Below are positions 1 through 7,708 of a stretch of 23,028 nucleotides of DNA, one piece after another. A program made the position numbers and the translations under genes. A model generated the notes under the pieces. It saw nothing but the letters and a program-made list of their open reading frames with translations. It was not told where the DNA came from and did not search any database. The DNA is taken from positions 79,766 to 102,793 of the forward strand of contig DGPA01000041.1 in assembly GCA_002389505.1 (NCBI GenBank), written 5' to 3'. This DNA comes from Halieaceae bacterium UBA4452. Its GTDB lineage: Bacteria; Pseudomonadota; Gammaproteobacteria; Pseudomonadales; Halieaceae. Numbering within the stretch: position 1 is the stretch's first letter; the number at the start of each line of letters is the position of its first letter.

Positions 1-123
1 GCTCCAGTCCTGCTGAGCAGCCGGCGAAATATGAAAACTTTCTATCTCTGAGTCGTAAATCTCTTGGAGCTGGGCGCGCAAACTGCGGACCTCGTCTAGC
101 AGCGCATCAACCTCTTCCGACAC
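1..123 (-). CDS. Unidentified coiled-coil-type protein, N-terminal part only
   Basis: An open frame of 41 codons runs from a GTG start at 123 off the left edge of the window without a stop. A GGAGG ribosome binding site (complement of 128-132) lies 4 nt before the GTG, and this decides the start. An in-frame ATG at 139-141 is possible, but it would place the GGAGG inside the gene and has no site of its own. The visible residues are rich in Glu, Leu, Gln and Arg, with heptad-like spacing over the first 30 (VSEEVDALLDEVRSLRAQLQ), which suggests a coiled coil or a helical N-terminus. I do not recognise the family. It is transcribed away from the antiporter gene that follows, so the two would have divergent promoters in 124-447. 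Confidence 0.5.
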   Translation of the reverse strand, partial: MSEEVDALLDEVRSLRAQLQEIYDSEIESFHISPAAQQDWS

Positions 124-447
124 ATTTCCTCCAGTAAACATTTTGGGAAGCCACCGATTAGAAGAGATTCAGCCTGAGGGTCGAGTCCAGTCGCATCGAT
201 TTTTAGAGTGTATCCTGCTTGCAGCCCTTTGTGGAGGAATCAGCCCCGGGCCCCATGTTCGCGGTGAGGTCCGCCGGATTCGACGTTGGAAGGCAGTGCA
301 GAGGAAGATCGGGGGACCGAACACACCAGCCTGTATCGGGAGGCCGGAGCGATTGAAGGTCTCGTGTGCCGCCTGTGGCCCCATCATGTCCCTCGTCAGC
401 CCTGTGTTAACATCCGGCGATACCTTCAACGCGAGTCCGAGTCTGCC
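124..447. other. Gene-free divergent leader upstream of the antiporter gene
   Basis: About 320 bases separate the partial minus-strand gene from the antiporter ATG. Open frames exist here on both strands, but they have low-complexity Arg/Pro/Cys-rich translations, no ribosome binding site and no family resemblance. The segment is GC-rich, with several short G/C runs that could pair (for example the GGCCCC near 250 and the GGCCCC near 376 with nearby G-rich runs). I could not match it to 6S RNA, 4.5S RNA, RNase P RNA, tmRNA, a tRNA or a riboswitch consensus I know. It may simply hold two divergent promoters and a long 5' untranslated region. Confidence 0.4.
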
Positions 448-2331
448 ATGTCACACCGAGCACTTATCGCCACGCTGCTGCTGAGCTGGCTCTGCAGCCT
501 GTCGACGATTAGCCGAGCGGCCATTGACATTGATACGCCCCAAGTGTTGTTGCGCGGGATTGACTACGACATTCCGCTGTTGCTCGATGACCCTAATCAG
601 CTCAAGCCCCAGCTTCATATTGGCGCAATGGTGTATAGCGCCGGGCAGGACAATGGCGGATGGGTGTATCGCAATATTTCTGTGCACGAGGGGTCCTCGG
701 CGAACCTCGAATTAAGGCTCAATGGCTTAACGGTGGACGACATTCAACTGCCGGTCATTGCCGCGTGGGTATCCGTGTTGCCGCCACTGTTAGCCATTGG
801 CGTGGCGCTGCTGATCCGCAGCGTCCTGCCCGCCTTGGTATTGGGTTTGTGGATGGGTGCCTGGGCGCTGCAAGGTCTCAGCGCAAAGGGTTTATTCATG
901 GGGCTCTTCATCAGCTTTGAGGTCTATGTGGCCAATGCTGTAGCCAATAAAGACCACGCGACGATTATGTTGTTTACCTTTATGGTCGCCGGCATGGTGG
1001 GCATTATTTCCCGCAATGGTGGCATGCGCGGTATTGTTGAACGAGTTATCAAGGGCGCGAACACTGCCAAACGCGGTCAATTGGCGGTCTGGTTCCTCGG
1101 ACTGGTGATTTTTTTCGATGATTATTGCAATACCTTGGTGGTCGGTAACTCAAGCCGATCGATCACTGATCGGCTGCGAATATCCCGTGAAAAACTGGCG
1201 TACATTGTCGATTCCACAGCGGCTCCGCTAGCGACCATCGCGCTAGTCACCACCTGGATTGGTTACCAAGTCAGCTTGATTGGCGATGCGATTGCCCCGC
1301 TTGAGGGTCTGTCAATGAGTGCCTACAGCCTCTTCCTCAACTCTATTCTCTACAGTTTTTACCCATTCATGGCCATTTTGTTGGTCTTGTCGATCATCAT
1401 CACTGGTCGTGAATTTGGCCCCATGCTGGCTGCAGAACGTCGAGCGCGGTCGACGGGAGTAACGGCGCCCCCCGTCACTTCTCGGGTTGGACAGGATGAC
1501 GAAGCAGCACTGGCAATGAAGCCGAATCTTCCGCCCCGAGCCATCAATGCTCTGGTCCCAGTCGCGGTCATGGCCAGTAGCATTGTCGGGGGACTGTTTA
1601 TTACCGGGGAGGGCGATACCGTCAGCGAGATTATTGGTTCCGCAGATTCCTATCGCGCATTAATGTGGGCATCATTGTTGTCGGCGTTTAGCGCCGTGAT
1701 TATGACGGCAGTCCAACGGCTGCTCAGTCTTGAGGAGATTGTCGACGCGTGGATCTCAGGCGCGCGATTTACCTTTATGGCTATGATTATATTGGTGCTG
1801 GCTTGGTCCATGTCGGCAATCAGTAGTGAATTGCACACCGCTAAATTTCTCATCGCGAGCTTGGGAGATACCTTGCCGGCGTCGATGTTGCCGACGGTCG
1901 TTTTTGTTTTGGCTGCTTTTACCGCCTTTTCAACCGGCAGTAGCTGGGGCGCCATGGGTATTCTTTTGCCACTGGTACTGCCTTTAGCCTGGGCCATTTT
2001 GGGAGTGAATGATCAGGGCAGCCCCGAGCATTACCACTTGCTGTATTCATCGATTTCAGGGGTGCTGGCGGGCGCAGTGTGGGGAGATCATTGCTCGCCC
2101 ATCTCAGATACCACCGTCATGTCATCGCTATCGGCGGGGTGTGATCATATAGAGCACGTTCGCACCCAGTTGCCCTATGCGCTACTCGCAGGGGCGGCGG
2201 CGCTGCTTGCGGGCACAATACCGACCAGTTTGGGTCTGCCATGGTGGCTTGGCATGCTCGCCGCGGCGACGGTGACGGTCGGGGGCTTGAGAGTGCTTGG
2301 GCAACCCGTAGCCGATGAGCCCTCGCATTAA
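448..2331 (+). CDS. NhaC-family Na+/H+ antiporter with N-terminal secreted-side domain
   Basis: Predicted inner-membrane antiporter of the NhaC family (Pfam Na_H_antiporter), exchanging Na+ (or a small organic ion) for H+. It has 627 residues from ATG 448. That start is chosen because it opens directly into a signal-peptide-like stretch (MSHRALIATLLLSWLCSLST, then an Ala-rich cleavage region near residue 27). The frame is open back to a TTG at 286, but the upstream residues look non-coding. Residues ~28-105 form a soluble segment before the first transporter helix, which is unusual because most NhaC proteins begin with membrane helices. Hydrophobic helices fill the rest. The family-typical motif GDHCSPISDTT lies at about residues 548-558, and FFDDYCNTLVVGNSS earlier matches the first half of the family. 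No clear Shine-Dalgarno sequence precedes the ATG. Family assignment is firm; the transported ion is inferred. Confidence 0.9.
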   Translation: MSHRALIATLLLSWLCSLSTISRAAIDIDTPQVLLRGIDYDIPLLLDDPNQLKPQLHIGAMVYSAGQDNGGWVYRNISVHEGSSANLELRLNGLTVDDIQLPVIAAWVSVLPPLLAIGVALLIRSVLPALVLGLWMGAWALQGLSAKGLFMGLFISFEVYVANAVANKDHATIMLFTFMVAGMVGIISRNGGMRGIVERVIKGANTAKRGQLAVWFLGLVIFFDDYCNTLVVGNSSRSITDRLRISREKLAYIVDSTAAPLATIALVTTWIGYQVSLIGDAIAPLEGLSMSAYSLFLNSILYSFYPFMAILLVLSIIITGREFGPMLAAERRARSTGVTAPPVTSRVGQDDEAALAMKPNLPPRAINALVPVAVMASSIVGGLFITGEGDTVSEIIGSADSYRALMWASLLSAFSAVIMTAVQRLLSLEEIVDAWISGARFTFMAMIILVLAWSMSAISSELHTAKFLIASLGDTLPASMLPTVVFVLAAFTAFSTGSSWGAMGILLPLVLPLAWAILGVNDQGSPEHYHLLYSSISGVLAGAVWGDHCSPISDTTVMSSLSAGCDHIEHVRTQLPYALLAGAAALLAGTIPTSLGLPWWLGMLAAATVTVGGLRVLGQPVADEPSH

Positions 2332-2452
2332 TGCGGTGTCCCTGCGCAGTCAAGCTCAGTGTGTTTGCAAACCTTGGGGGCTGGAATCTAGCCTAGCCCA
2401 CGCTCTATACTGGGTGCTCCTACAATGATCGATCGACAAATGGCATAGCACC

Positions 2453-3475
2453 ATGACGACGTGGACGTTTAAATCAGCAGCAGGCCGGCGTTGGCACACG
2501 GGCGCTATCGCCTATTCAATGACCGCCTACGCCACCGGCTGGTGGCTATTAATCAGTGGCGGCACGTTTGGCTTTATTGCCGGCAGCGTGTTAGTCGCCC
2601 ACGGGATGATTATCGCGGCTTATCTCATCCATGACTGTGCCCACAACACGGTATTTACTAGCAACCAACACAATATGCAGTTGGCAGAGCTGCTGGGGTG
2701 GATTTGTGGCAGTTGCTACGGCACGGTGAAAGACATTCGCACCAAACACTTTAGACACCATGTGGAAAATGATGACGTCGTCTGGTTTGATTATGAAGCT
2801 TTCTTCAGACAACACCCCTTGATCTACCGAGCTACGATTTTTTTGGAGTGGTGGTACATTCCCGCTCACTGTTTATTGATGCACACGATTATGGTGTTTA
2901 CTGCGTTCATCATTCCCCAGCGCAGAGATCAATGGCGGCGTAATCTGGCAGTGATTGTGGTCAGAGGGGGACTTTTCGGGGCGTTAGCCTACACCAGCCC
3001 ACCAGCTGCTGTGGGTTATGTCCTAGCGTATATGCTGATGGTCATTGTGCTGCGATTTGTGGATGGGCTTGAACACGACTACCCCTACCATACGACGTTG
3101 TTTACGAACGAGGTGTCGGAACACAAGGGCGACCTAGAATGGGAGCAAGAACATACCTTTAGTCCCGTCCTGTCCTGGCGCTACCCTTGGGTAAACTGGT
3201 TGATCCTGAATTTTGGCTATCACAATGCCCACCATGCCAAGCCCACTGCGCCTTGGTATCAACTGCCCCACCTGCACCGAGAGTTGTTCGGTGATGACCC
3301 CATGACGGTTATTCGCTTGTGGCCACAGCTGCTAATGTATCATCGCTACCGTCGCTACCGCATTTTCCACGATGCTCCGGGGTTAACCTCTGTCTCTGGC
3401 ACGGAATTCTTAAGAGCGGCTCAAGCGGCGCAACTGACCGGCGGTAATGCGGCCTCGTTTCTCACTTCTTTTTAG
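2453..3475 (+). CDS. Fatty-acid-desaturase-family membrane di-iron enzyme
   Basis: A 340-residue integral membrane protein with the three histidine clusters of the membrane desaturase/hydroxylase superfamily: HDCAH at residues 60-64, HFRHH at 99-103 and HNAHH at 257-261, separated by hydrophobic segments. A further GLEHDYPYHTT stretch (206-215) is His-rich. By family knowledge these histidines bind a di-iron centre that uses O2 to desaturate or hydroxylate a lipid-like substrate, with electrons from a ferredoxin, cytochrome b5 or similar partner not encoded here. The substrate cannot be read from the sequence; fatty acyl chains are the default, and carotenoid or terpenoid substrates are possible. 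The next gene starts 3 nt after the stop, so the two are very probably cotranscribed and their products may work in one pathway. A TATACT at 2406-2411 could be a -10 element, but no good -35 accompanies it. Confidence 0.85.
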   Translation: MTTWTFKSAAGRRWHTGAIAYSMTAYATGWWLLISGGTFGFIAGSVLVAHGMIIAAYLIHDCAHNTVFTSNQHNMQLAELLGWICGSCYGTVKDIRTKHFRHHVENDDVVWFDYEAFFRQHPLIYRATIFLEWWYIPAHCLLMHTIMVFTAFIIPQRRDQWRRNLAVIVVRGGLFGALAYTSPPAAVGYVLAYMLMVIVLRFVDGLEHDYPYHTTLFTNEVSEHKGDLEWEQEHTFSPVLSWRYPWVNWLILNFGYHNAHHAKPTAPWYQLPHLHRELFGDDPMTVIRLWPQLLMYHRYRRYRIFHDAPGLTSVSGTEFLRAAQAAQLTGGNAASFLTSF

Positions 3476-3478
3476 GTC

Positions 3479-4339
3479 GTGAGTCAGCGATTAGACATTT
3501 ATCAATCTCTGTGGGGCATGGAGCAACGCATACCCGGTCGATCAGAAGATCTGCCGGAGAAGTCCTTGGCACGTATTGCCGATGCCGGTTATGCGGGGGC
3601 TTGTGTCGACCCCAATGTCACCGAGATTGACGATTGTCTGCGACTGAAGCCGCACTTCGAAGCCCTTGGCCTAGCCTGCATGGTCAATGCCTTTCCCCAC
3701 AGTCCAGAGTCGTTGAAACCGCTCCTTGATATGGCGGCTGAGCTGAACGCCTCGCAGGTGAATATCATTGCTGACGTGAAGCCACTAACAGCGACAGCTG
3801 CTGCACCGGTCATTAACGATTGGCTGGAATTGGCGAGCCACTACGACTTTCCCGTACTCATGGAAACCCATCGCAATAGCACACTGAATGATCTTTTTTA
3901 TACGCTCGAAGTGCTTAGTTTGGTGCCGGAACTGCGCCTTTGTGCAGATCTGTCACATTTTGTTGTCGATCGAGAGTTGCAGCTGCCCCTCAGTGAAGAT
4001 GACGCCCATTATTTCAGCCAAGTGTTGGATCGGTCAGATTCCTTTCAGGGTCGAATCTCCAATAACCAGCAAATACAGATTGCTGTCGGCTTTGATCAGC
4101 ATGCGCACTGGGTAAAGCAGTACCTTGCCTGGTGGGAAGAGGGTTTCCGAGGTTGGTCGACGCGCAATACTGATGACGCAACGCTGCGCTTTTTGGTGGA
4201 GCTGGGTCCACCACCCTATGCCATTACTGGGGCCGACCAGCGCGAGCTCTCCAACCGTTGGCAGGAGGGGCTAAGTATTCGAGCGTGGGTGCAGTCGATC
4301 TGGTCGACTATTCACCCAGCCGCTGACGGTTCGCTATGA
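3479..4339 (+). CDS. Sugar-phosphate isomerase/epimerase-like TIM-barrel protein
   Basis: A 286-residue soluble protein that starts with GTG 3 nt after the desaturase stop, so translational coupling is likely. The pattern fits the xylose-isomerase-like (AP endonuclease 2) TIM-barrel superfamily: alternating strand/helix repeats, a metal-ligand-like METHR segment with Glu129 and His131, then CADLSH with Asp157 and His160, and a C-terminal region with further acidic residues and histidines. Members bind divalent metals and include sugar isomerases, epimerases and dehydratases acting on keto-acids; the specific reaction here is unknown. Its tight linkage to a membrane di-iron enzyme is not a textbook arrangement. 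The superfamily call is reasonably good and function is unassigned. The stop lies 31 nt from the stop of the convergent oxygenase-like gene. Confidence 0.75.
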   Translation: MSQRLDIYQSLWGMEQRIPGRSEDLPEKSLARIADAGYAGACVDPNVTEIDDCLRLKPHFEALGLACMVNAFPHSPESLKPLLDMAAELNASQVNIIADVKPLTATAAAPVINDWLELASHYDFPVLMETHRNSTLNDLFYTLEVLSLVPELRLCADLSHFVVDRELQLPLSEDDAHYFSQVLDRSDSFQGRISNNQQIQIAVGFDQHAHWVKQYLAWWEEGFRGWSTRNTDDATLRFLVELGPPPYAITGADQRELSNRWQEGLSIRAWVQSIWSTIHPAADGSL

Positions 4340-4370
4340 TGTCATGGGGACTACCCTAGCGGCGAGTAAA

Positions 4371-5414
4371 TCAGTGGCGCTTGACCCTCGCCTGGGGAAA
4401 CTTCACAAAGGTGTTGACCAGCACTTTGGCAACATTATCTGGGTCAGAACGGCTGAGGGGGTCTTGTCCCCGGCTGCGCAACTCCCCTTCAAAGATTCCG
4501 ATGATACGATCGAGTGTAAGGTCATCGCTGTGGCTTTCCCATAAACCGCGTGCTGCGTCACTAGCGAAGCCATAACCCTTCCAAGAGATCGAGTAACGCA
4601 GCTGATCCCAGTGATAGTCGGCGACCGCTGTTCCAGCATTTTTCAGTAGCCAGCGTCCGTCACCATCGAAACAAAGCCGTGTACCCGCTTCGATAGCGGG
4701 CAGTGCCGCGCGTTCTCCCTCGACGCGCTCAACCCCGTGAAAGACTCGGTCGGTATCCAAAATAATGGCGGTGTTGTGGGCTGCGGGGATTGCAGTACGT
4801 GGCCCCGAGGGTCCATCGGGGTAGAAGGTGAAGGCGCCGCCTGTGGCTGAGCCGAACCAGGAGACGCAAGTGATAATGGGAATGCGCCAGGCGTCGAACA
4901 GTCCTGAGTGCAGCATCGATACCAGCAACCATTGGGGTGTATTTTTACGATGCGCACCGCGAAACTCTGGGACGTCGGTATGAATCGCCAATTCCTGCCC
5001 CGGAATTAATATATTGGCATAGACAATGGCAGGGACAACATGGGGGCAAGCCGATAGGTCTTGGGCAGCGATCTGCATCTTTTGGTGCGCAAAGAAGGGT
5101 TCAATAGCGGGTGCCAGCAGTTCATCGCCATAGGCATAGGTTTCGCGAAAGTAGTTGGTCCGTTTAAGGGCGATCTCTTTACTGTCAAGATTGCCTCGTC
5201 CATCGAGGCCTTGGGCAACATAATTGAGCCCTACGTCAAATCGTTGCGGCAAGGATTCTCCCAAGCTATCGCTGGTGGCCTCTTCGGCATAGGTGCCAAA
5301 ACTGCCAAACGCTTCAGCTATGCGGAGCATGGTTTCCGCGCTGTCATGCTCGAGTAAAGGATCAAAGTGTGAATAGCGGTAAGCCACCGGTGCCGTCCTA
5401 ACATTAACTATCAT
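4371..5414 (-). CDS. 2-oxoglutarate/Fe(II) oxygenase-like protein
   Basis: A 347-residue protein starting at the ATG complementary to 5412-5414; the frame can be extended 6 codons to a TTG, and neither start has a clear ribosome binding site. The diagnostic feature is a cupin-like facial triad: His145-x-Asp147 in ELAIHTDVPEF and a distal His226 in DRVFHGVER, followed by Arg230 or Arg246 as a candidate co-substrate anchor. A glycine-rich strand with FTFYPDGPSG sits between them, where double-stranded beta-helix strands are expected. By analogy it would hydroxylate or otherwise oxidise a small molecule or a protein, using O2 and 2-oxoglutarate. No family name can be given. It converges on the desaturase/TIM-barrel pair and diverges from the S9 peptidase. 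The superfamily assignment rests on the triad spacing only. Confidence 0.65.
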   Translation of the reverse strand: MIVNVRTAPVAYRYSHFDPLLEHDSAETMLRIAEAFGSFGTYAEEATSDSLGESLPQRFDVGLNYVAQGLDGRGNLDSKEIALKRTNYFRETYAYGDELLAPAIEPFFAHQKMQIAAQDLSACPHVVPAIVYANILIPGQELAIHTDVPEFRGAHRKNTPQWLLVSMLHSGLFDAWRIPIITCVSWFGSATGGAFTFYPDGPSGPRTAIPAAHNTAIILDTDRVFHGVERVEGERAALPAIEAGTRLCFDGDGRWLLKNAGTAVADYHWDQLRYSISWKGYGFASDAARGLWESHSDDLTLDRIIGIFEGELRSRGQDPLSRSDPDNVAKVLVNTFVKFPQARVKRH

Positions 5415-5628
5415 CCACGAACTGTATATCAAGTCGTGGCAAGGAAGTAGTGGGGAATGCCGACATAGGTGTCAAAGCGCCGGGCGCGGTACTTGCTAAA
5501 TAGGGCGATAGGGCTTGAGCGCTTGATGTGTGCTGTGCGGCATGAGATGTATTGGTGGGAAGTCTACTGGCTAGTAGTTGATAAATAATACATACTTTTT
5601 GTTCTGTTTAGTTTTTAGGGAATCTTCA

Positions 5629-7578
5629 ATGGCATCTCATAATAGACAACGAGCCGTCGGGCTGCTGATAACAATAGCGCTGAGCTTTACTTTGATCGCT
5701 TGTGGTCGCAAGACCGACGAGGCCGAAACAGCACCCGTAGTAGTCCCCGCCCAACTGGAGCACGAGACCCACAGTGCTCAGGCGTTTTATAAAACCATCA
5801 GCTTCTCCTTGGGGTCATCGTCACGCTACGCGTTCTCTTCGGTGAATAATGATCTTTTGATTACCTCCGATGAATCGGGCGTATTTAATGCGTACCGCTT
5901 AGATACTCTAAGTGGCGACCGGATAGCTCTCTCTACGTCAGTCGATAGTCCGGTTTATGCGGTAAGCTGGTTTCCAGAAGACGATCGATTGCTTTTCACT
6001 CAAGACGGTGGTGGAGATGAACTCACCCACGTTTATGTTCAGTCGGCCGAGGGTGCAGTCACCGATTTGACGCCGGGAGATAATGTCAAGGCTGGAGTGA
6101 TAGGTTGGAGCCATGATGCGAGTAGTTTCTTTCTCTACACCAATGAGCGCGATGCCGCCGCCTTTGATGTGTATAGCTACGACACCACCGATTATTCCAG
6201 AAACCGCATTTATACTAATACCGAAGGGCTTGATATCGGCAGTGTCAGCGGTAACGGCCGCTGGGTGGTGATGGTTCGTAATAACAGCAACGCCGACAGT
6301 GATTTGTTTCTCGCAGATCTTACCGCAGACCAATCGACGGCGATAAACATTACCCCACATGAGGGTGATATTACTTATCGGTCGTACACCTTTACCGCAG
6401 ATAGTAACCAGTTAATTTACGCTACCAACGAATACGGCGAGTTTAATCAGGCCTGGACCTATGATGTAAACAGTGGGCAACACTCCAAGCTCATTAGTGC
6501 GGATTGGGATGTGTCTTACGTCAGTTACTCACCGTCGGGACGTTACCGAGTCAGTGGCACTAATGTGGATGCCAGCACCTTGGTGTCTGTGGTTGATAGG
6601 GTGACTGGAGAGTCGATAGATTTATCTCATTTACCCCTCGGGGATGTAAGACAGGTGCGCTTCAATCGTGACGAGAGCGCCATAGCGTTTGGATTAAATA
6701 GTGATACCGCGCCCTATGATGTCTATCTGATGTCTCTGGATGGTGCACCCCGGCAGTTGACGCAAGCCACCAACCCAGATATTGATTCGCGACACTTGGT
6801 CGACGGTGAGGTGGTGCGCTTTGAGAGTTACGACGGCCTTCAAATACCCGGTATTCTTTATCGGCCAAAAACCGCAACGGCGGAGCAGCCGGTACCGGCC
6901 ATGGTGTCTGTGCATGGCGGGCCCGGAGGACAGAGCCGAAAAGGTTACTCCGCCAGTATTCAACATTTAGTGAACCATGGTTATGCGGTATTTCGCATTA
7001 ATAATCGAGGTTCTAGTGGATATGGGAAAACATTTTTTCACTTAGATGATCAATCCCACGGCGAAGCTGATCTTGGGGACGTCGTGGCCTCAAAGGAATT
7101 TCTGTCGTCGATGCCCTGGATTGATGGGGAGCGCATAGGGATTATGGGGGGCTCTTATGGAGGCTATATGGTGGCGGCTGCCTTGGCCTTTGAGCCCGAT
7201 GTCTTTGATGTCGGTATCAATATATTTGGAGTGACTAACTGGGTGCGAACCCTCAAGGCTATCCCCGCATGGTGGGGCTCTTTCCGCCGTTCGCTGTACG
7301 TAGAGCTGGGTGATCCAAATACCGATGAGGAGCGGTTAAGACGTATTTCGCCGCTGTTTCACGCTCAGCAAATCAGTAAACCTCTGCTAGTGGTGCAAGG
7401 CGCAAATGATCCTCGCGTACTGCAAGTAGAGAGTGATGAGCTGGTGGCTGCCGTGCGAGCCAATGATGTGCCGGTGGAATATCTCTTGTTTGATGATGAG
7501 GGCCATGGTTTCCGTAAACGGGACAATCGTATTGAAGCATCGGAGGCGTATTTAACATTTTTACAAACGTATTTATGA
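5629..7578 (+). CDS. Lipoprotein S9 family (prolyl oligopeptidase-type) serine peptidase
   Basis: 649 residues. Start at ATG 5629 with AGGG at 5617-5620. The N-terminus is a lipoprotein signal with lipobox LIAC, so Cys25 would be lipidated; the following Gly does not signal inner-membrane retention, and an outer-membrane anchor is expected. Residues ~55-400 contain repeated WD/YWTD-like blade sequences of a beta-propeller that gates substrate size. The C-terminal alpha/beta-hydrolase domain carries the triad Ser509 (GGSYGGYM), Asp594 (GANDPRV) and His626 (DEGHGF). By family knowledge it cleaves short peptides, commonly after proline or acyl-amino acids; exact specificity is unknown. It would act in the periplasm or at the cell surface, probably in peptide nutrition. 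It is monocistronic, with a convergent transporter gene downstream. An in-frame TTG at 5578 exists but would spoil the signal peptide. Confidence 0.92.
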   Translation: MASHNRQRAVGLLITIALSFTLIACGRKTDEAETAPVVVPAQLEHETHSAQAFYKTISFSLGSSSRYAFSSVNNDLLITSDESGVFNAYRLDTLSGDRIALSTSVDSPVYAVSWFPEDDRLLFTQDGGGDELTHVYVQSAEGAVTDLTPGDNVKAGVIGWSHDASSFFLYTNERDAAAFDVYSYDTTDYSRNRIYTNTEGLDIGSVSGNGRWVVMVRNNSNADSDLFLADLTADQSTAINITPHEGDITYRSYTFTADSNQLIYATNEYGEFNQAWTYDVNSGQHSKLISADWDVSYVSYSPSGRYRVSGTNVDASTLVSVVDRVTGESIDLSHLPLGDVRQVRFNRDESAIAFGLNSDTAPYDVYLMSLDGAPRQLTQATNPDIDSRHLVDGEVVRFESYDGLQIPGILYRPKTATAEQPVPAMVSVHGGPGGQSRKGYSASIQHLVNHGYAVFRINNRGSSGYGKTFFHLDDQSHGEADLGDVVASKEFLSSMPWIDGERIGIMGGSYGGYMVAAALAFEPDVFDVGINIFGVTNWVRTLKAIPAWWGSFRRSLYVELGDPNTDEERLRRISPLFHAQQISKPLLVVQGANDPRVLQVESDELVAAVRANDVPVEYLLFDDEGHGFRKRDNRIEASEAYLTFLQTYL

Positions 7579-7708
7579 ATTCGCTAATCCAAGAGGGTTG
7601 CTCGCGATCCTGTGCCAGCGGGCAGGGAGTTGGAGTTTGAAACCTCCCATCTCCTAGTGACCGTCAAACTCAGCGCCCCCACTGTCTGCAAAATGTGGCG
7701 CAGTAGGT

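Noticed and set aside
286..447. Extension of the antiporter frame upstream of ATG 448
   Set aside because: It would start at a TTG and put about 54 unrelated polar residues before a good signal peptide.
143..484. 113-residue open frame on the plus strand before the antiporter
   Set aside because: No ribosome binding site, Arg/Pro/Cys-rich low-information translation, overlaps the antiporter start in another frame and a reverse frame of similar length.
4344..4544. 66-residue open frame on the plus strand after the TIM-barrel gene
   Set aside because: It lies opposite the well-supported oxygenase-like gene and shows no independent signal.
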